This document shows positions 63,205-64,000 of a stretch of 64,000 bases of DNA, in pieces. The notes beneath the pieces were generated by a model. That model worked only from the letters and a program-made list of their open reading frames with translations, did no database searches and was not told where the DNA came from. Position 1 is the stretch's first letter. Each line of letters begins with the position of its first letter. Origin of the DNA: Pseudomonas sp. BCA17 (GTDB taxonomy: Bacteria > Pseudomonadota > Gammaproteobacteria > Pseudomonadales > Pseudomonadaceae); NCBI RefSeq assembly GCF_004519405.1, contig NZ_SGWI01000002.1, positions 704,133 to 768,132 on the forward strand. The letters run 5' to 3'. A program made the translations under genes and the position numbers.

Positions 63205-63844
63205 CCTCTCCAGACAGCGCCTGCCAGATCTGGTGGGGCGACATCACCACCTCAAGCAGCACTTGAACGATTAATAGACTGACGAAGCAGACGAGCCCCA
63301 GGCCGATCGTGATGGAGGCCATGTCGGCGAGTTTGACGATCGCCACGAGCACGCCCATCAAGTAGACCTCCAGCATCCCCCAATCTTTCAGATGATGGTA
63401 AATGCGATAGAGCAACAACCCATAGCTGCGGCCGATCTTCCAGCGGATGCTGAGCAACACGGCCAGCTGGCAGAGCAATTTGAGCAGGGGAATGCCCATG
63501 CTGCAAAGGAACACCACAACCGCGACGCCTTGCATGCCGGTATCAAACAAACCGACGACGCCACTCCATACGGTATCTTCGGAGGATTGCCCAAGTAGAT
63601 TGAGCTGCATGATAGGTAAAAAGTTCGCGGGTACGTACAGCAATAGCGCGGCAATTACCAAGGCAAGGCTTCGCTCCACGACATTGTGGCGGTGAGCGTA
63701 CAGCTCATATCCGCAGCGTGGGCATTGGACTTTTTCACCGAGGACGAGCGCCGGTTTACGCATCAGCAGGTCGCACTCATGGCATGCCACCAGGTCGTCC
63801 AGTGGTAAATCCGACACCTCAAGGGTATCAGCCGGATCGGGCAT
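63185..63844 (-). CDS. PqiA/LetA-like membrane protein, N-terminal half
   Basis: A 219-residue protein with a zinc-ribbon-like start (LVACHECDLLMRKP, VQCPRCGYELYAHR) and about four membrane helices (LVIAALLLYVPANFLPIMQL). In E. coli LetA and PqiA carry two such halves in one chain; here the halves are separate genes. LetA is thought to load lipid into the LetB tube. The first gene of the operon. Confidence 0.9.
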   Translation of the reverse strand: MPDPADTLEVSDLPLDDLVACHECDLLMRKPALVLGEKVQCPRCGYELYAHRHNVVERSLALVIAALLLYVPANFLPIMQLNLLGQSSEDTVWSGVVGLFDTGMQGVAVVVFLCSMGIPLLKLLCQLAVLLSIRWKIGRSYGLLLYRIYHHLKDWGMLEVYLMGVLVAIVKLADMASITIGLGLVCFVSLLIVQVLLEVVMSPHQIWQALSGEDDHASD

Positions 63845-63954
63845 AAGTAGGGCTCAGACTCTAAAAAGGTTAGGTGCCTATTCTAGTGGTCTGGTTCAGA
63901 AATAACTGTGCAAATTTATTGGGAGTGCCGGTGAAAATTTCCGACCGCCCAAAA

Positions 63955-63985
63955 CAAAACCCCATCTGCTTTCGCAAATGGGGTT
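63955..63985 (-). terminator. Minus-strand terminator of a gene beyond the window
   Basis: AACCCCAT...ATGGGGTT forms a hairpin whose minus-strand 3' side continues TTTTGTTTTG. It would end a leftward gene that lies to the right of the window. Between it and the PqiA-type gene (63845-63954) only leader sequence is seen. Confidence 0.65.
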
Positions 63986-64000
63986 TCGGAATTTAATCTT

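Noticed and set aside
1..64000. CRISPR array, insertion sequences, prophage genes
   Set aside because: No regularly spaced repeats, no transposase or phage structural protein found in any frame.

Overview
The window reads as chromosome of a fluorescent Pseudomonas, most likely P. fluorescens group. The flanking order TPR protein-lolB-ispE-tRNA-Gln-prs-rplY-pth-ychF, then tRNA-Met, carbonic anhydrase, rimI and mksFEB, matches what I remember of the P. aeruginosa PA4667-PA4686 neighbourhood. OprD-type porins, DUF2790, REP elements with a TGTAGGAGCGAGC-type core and a CzcRS/CzcCBA locus also point to Pseudomonas. No species assignment can be proven from the sequence alone.

Region 1 (1-5.45 kb) is conserved housekeeping: outer-membrane lipoprotein sorting (LolB), isoprenoid synthesis (IspE), PRPP synthesis (Prs), ribosomal protein L25, peptidyl-tRNA hydrolase and YchF. 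Region 2 (5.45-24.1 kb) is the main accessory feature: a complete Hrp1-family type III secretion cluster lying between ychF and tRNA-Met. It has one HrpR/HrpS-type sigma54 activator, a short pilin candidate, hrpB-hrcJ-hrpDE, hrpFG-hrcC-hrpTV, and the opposing hrpJ-hrcV-hrpQ-hrcN-hrpOP-hrcQRSTU operon, ending in the ECF sigma factor hrpL. The regulatory cascade can be read from the DNA: a -24/-12 promoter in front of hrpL and three HrpL-type hrp boxes in front of hrpA, hrpF and hrpJ. No harpin (hrpZ), translocator or effector gene is seen in the window.

Region 3 (24.1-33.6 kb) is mixed metabolism and sensing: a DMT exporter, PhzF-like isomerase, gamma-glutamyltransferase, PgeF-type protein, D-Ala-D-Ala ligase, LysE exporter, AraC regulator, flavin reductase and a soluble two-PAS chemoreceptor. 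Region 4 (33.6-44.5 kb) is a heavy-metal module: DUF2790 protein, OprD-family porin, czcRS, czcCBA and czcD. A TTGTAATGTT-like motif recurs in front of the porin, czcR and czcC, which suggests one regulon.

Region 5 (44.6-52.7 kb) holds transporters (GntP gluconate permease, MHS-type MFS permease, AtoE-type short-chain fatty acid transporter), a Tat-exported phosphoesterase, a secreted protein of unknown function and a bacterial SET-domain protein. Region 6 (52.7-64 kb) returns to conserved genes: beta-carbonic anhydrase, rimI, the MksFEB condensin (with two DnaA-box 9-mers upstream) and a LetA/LetB-like lipid transport operon in which LetA is split into two half-size PqiA proteins and LetB carries six MCE repeats.
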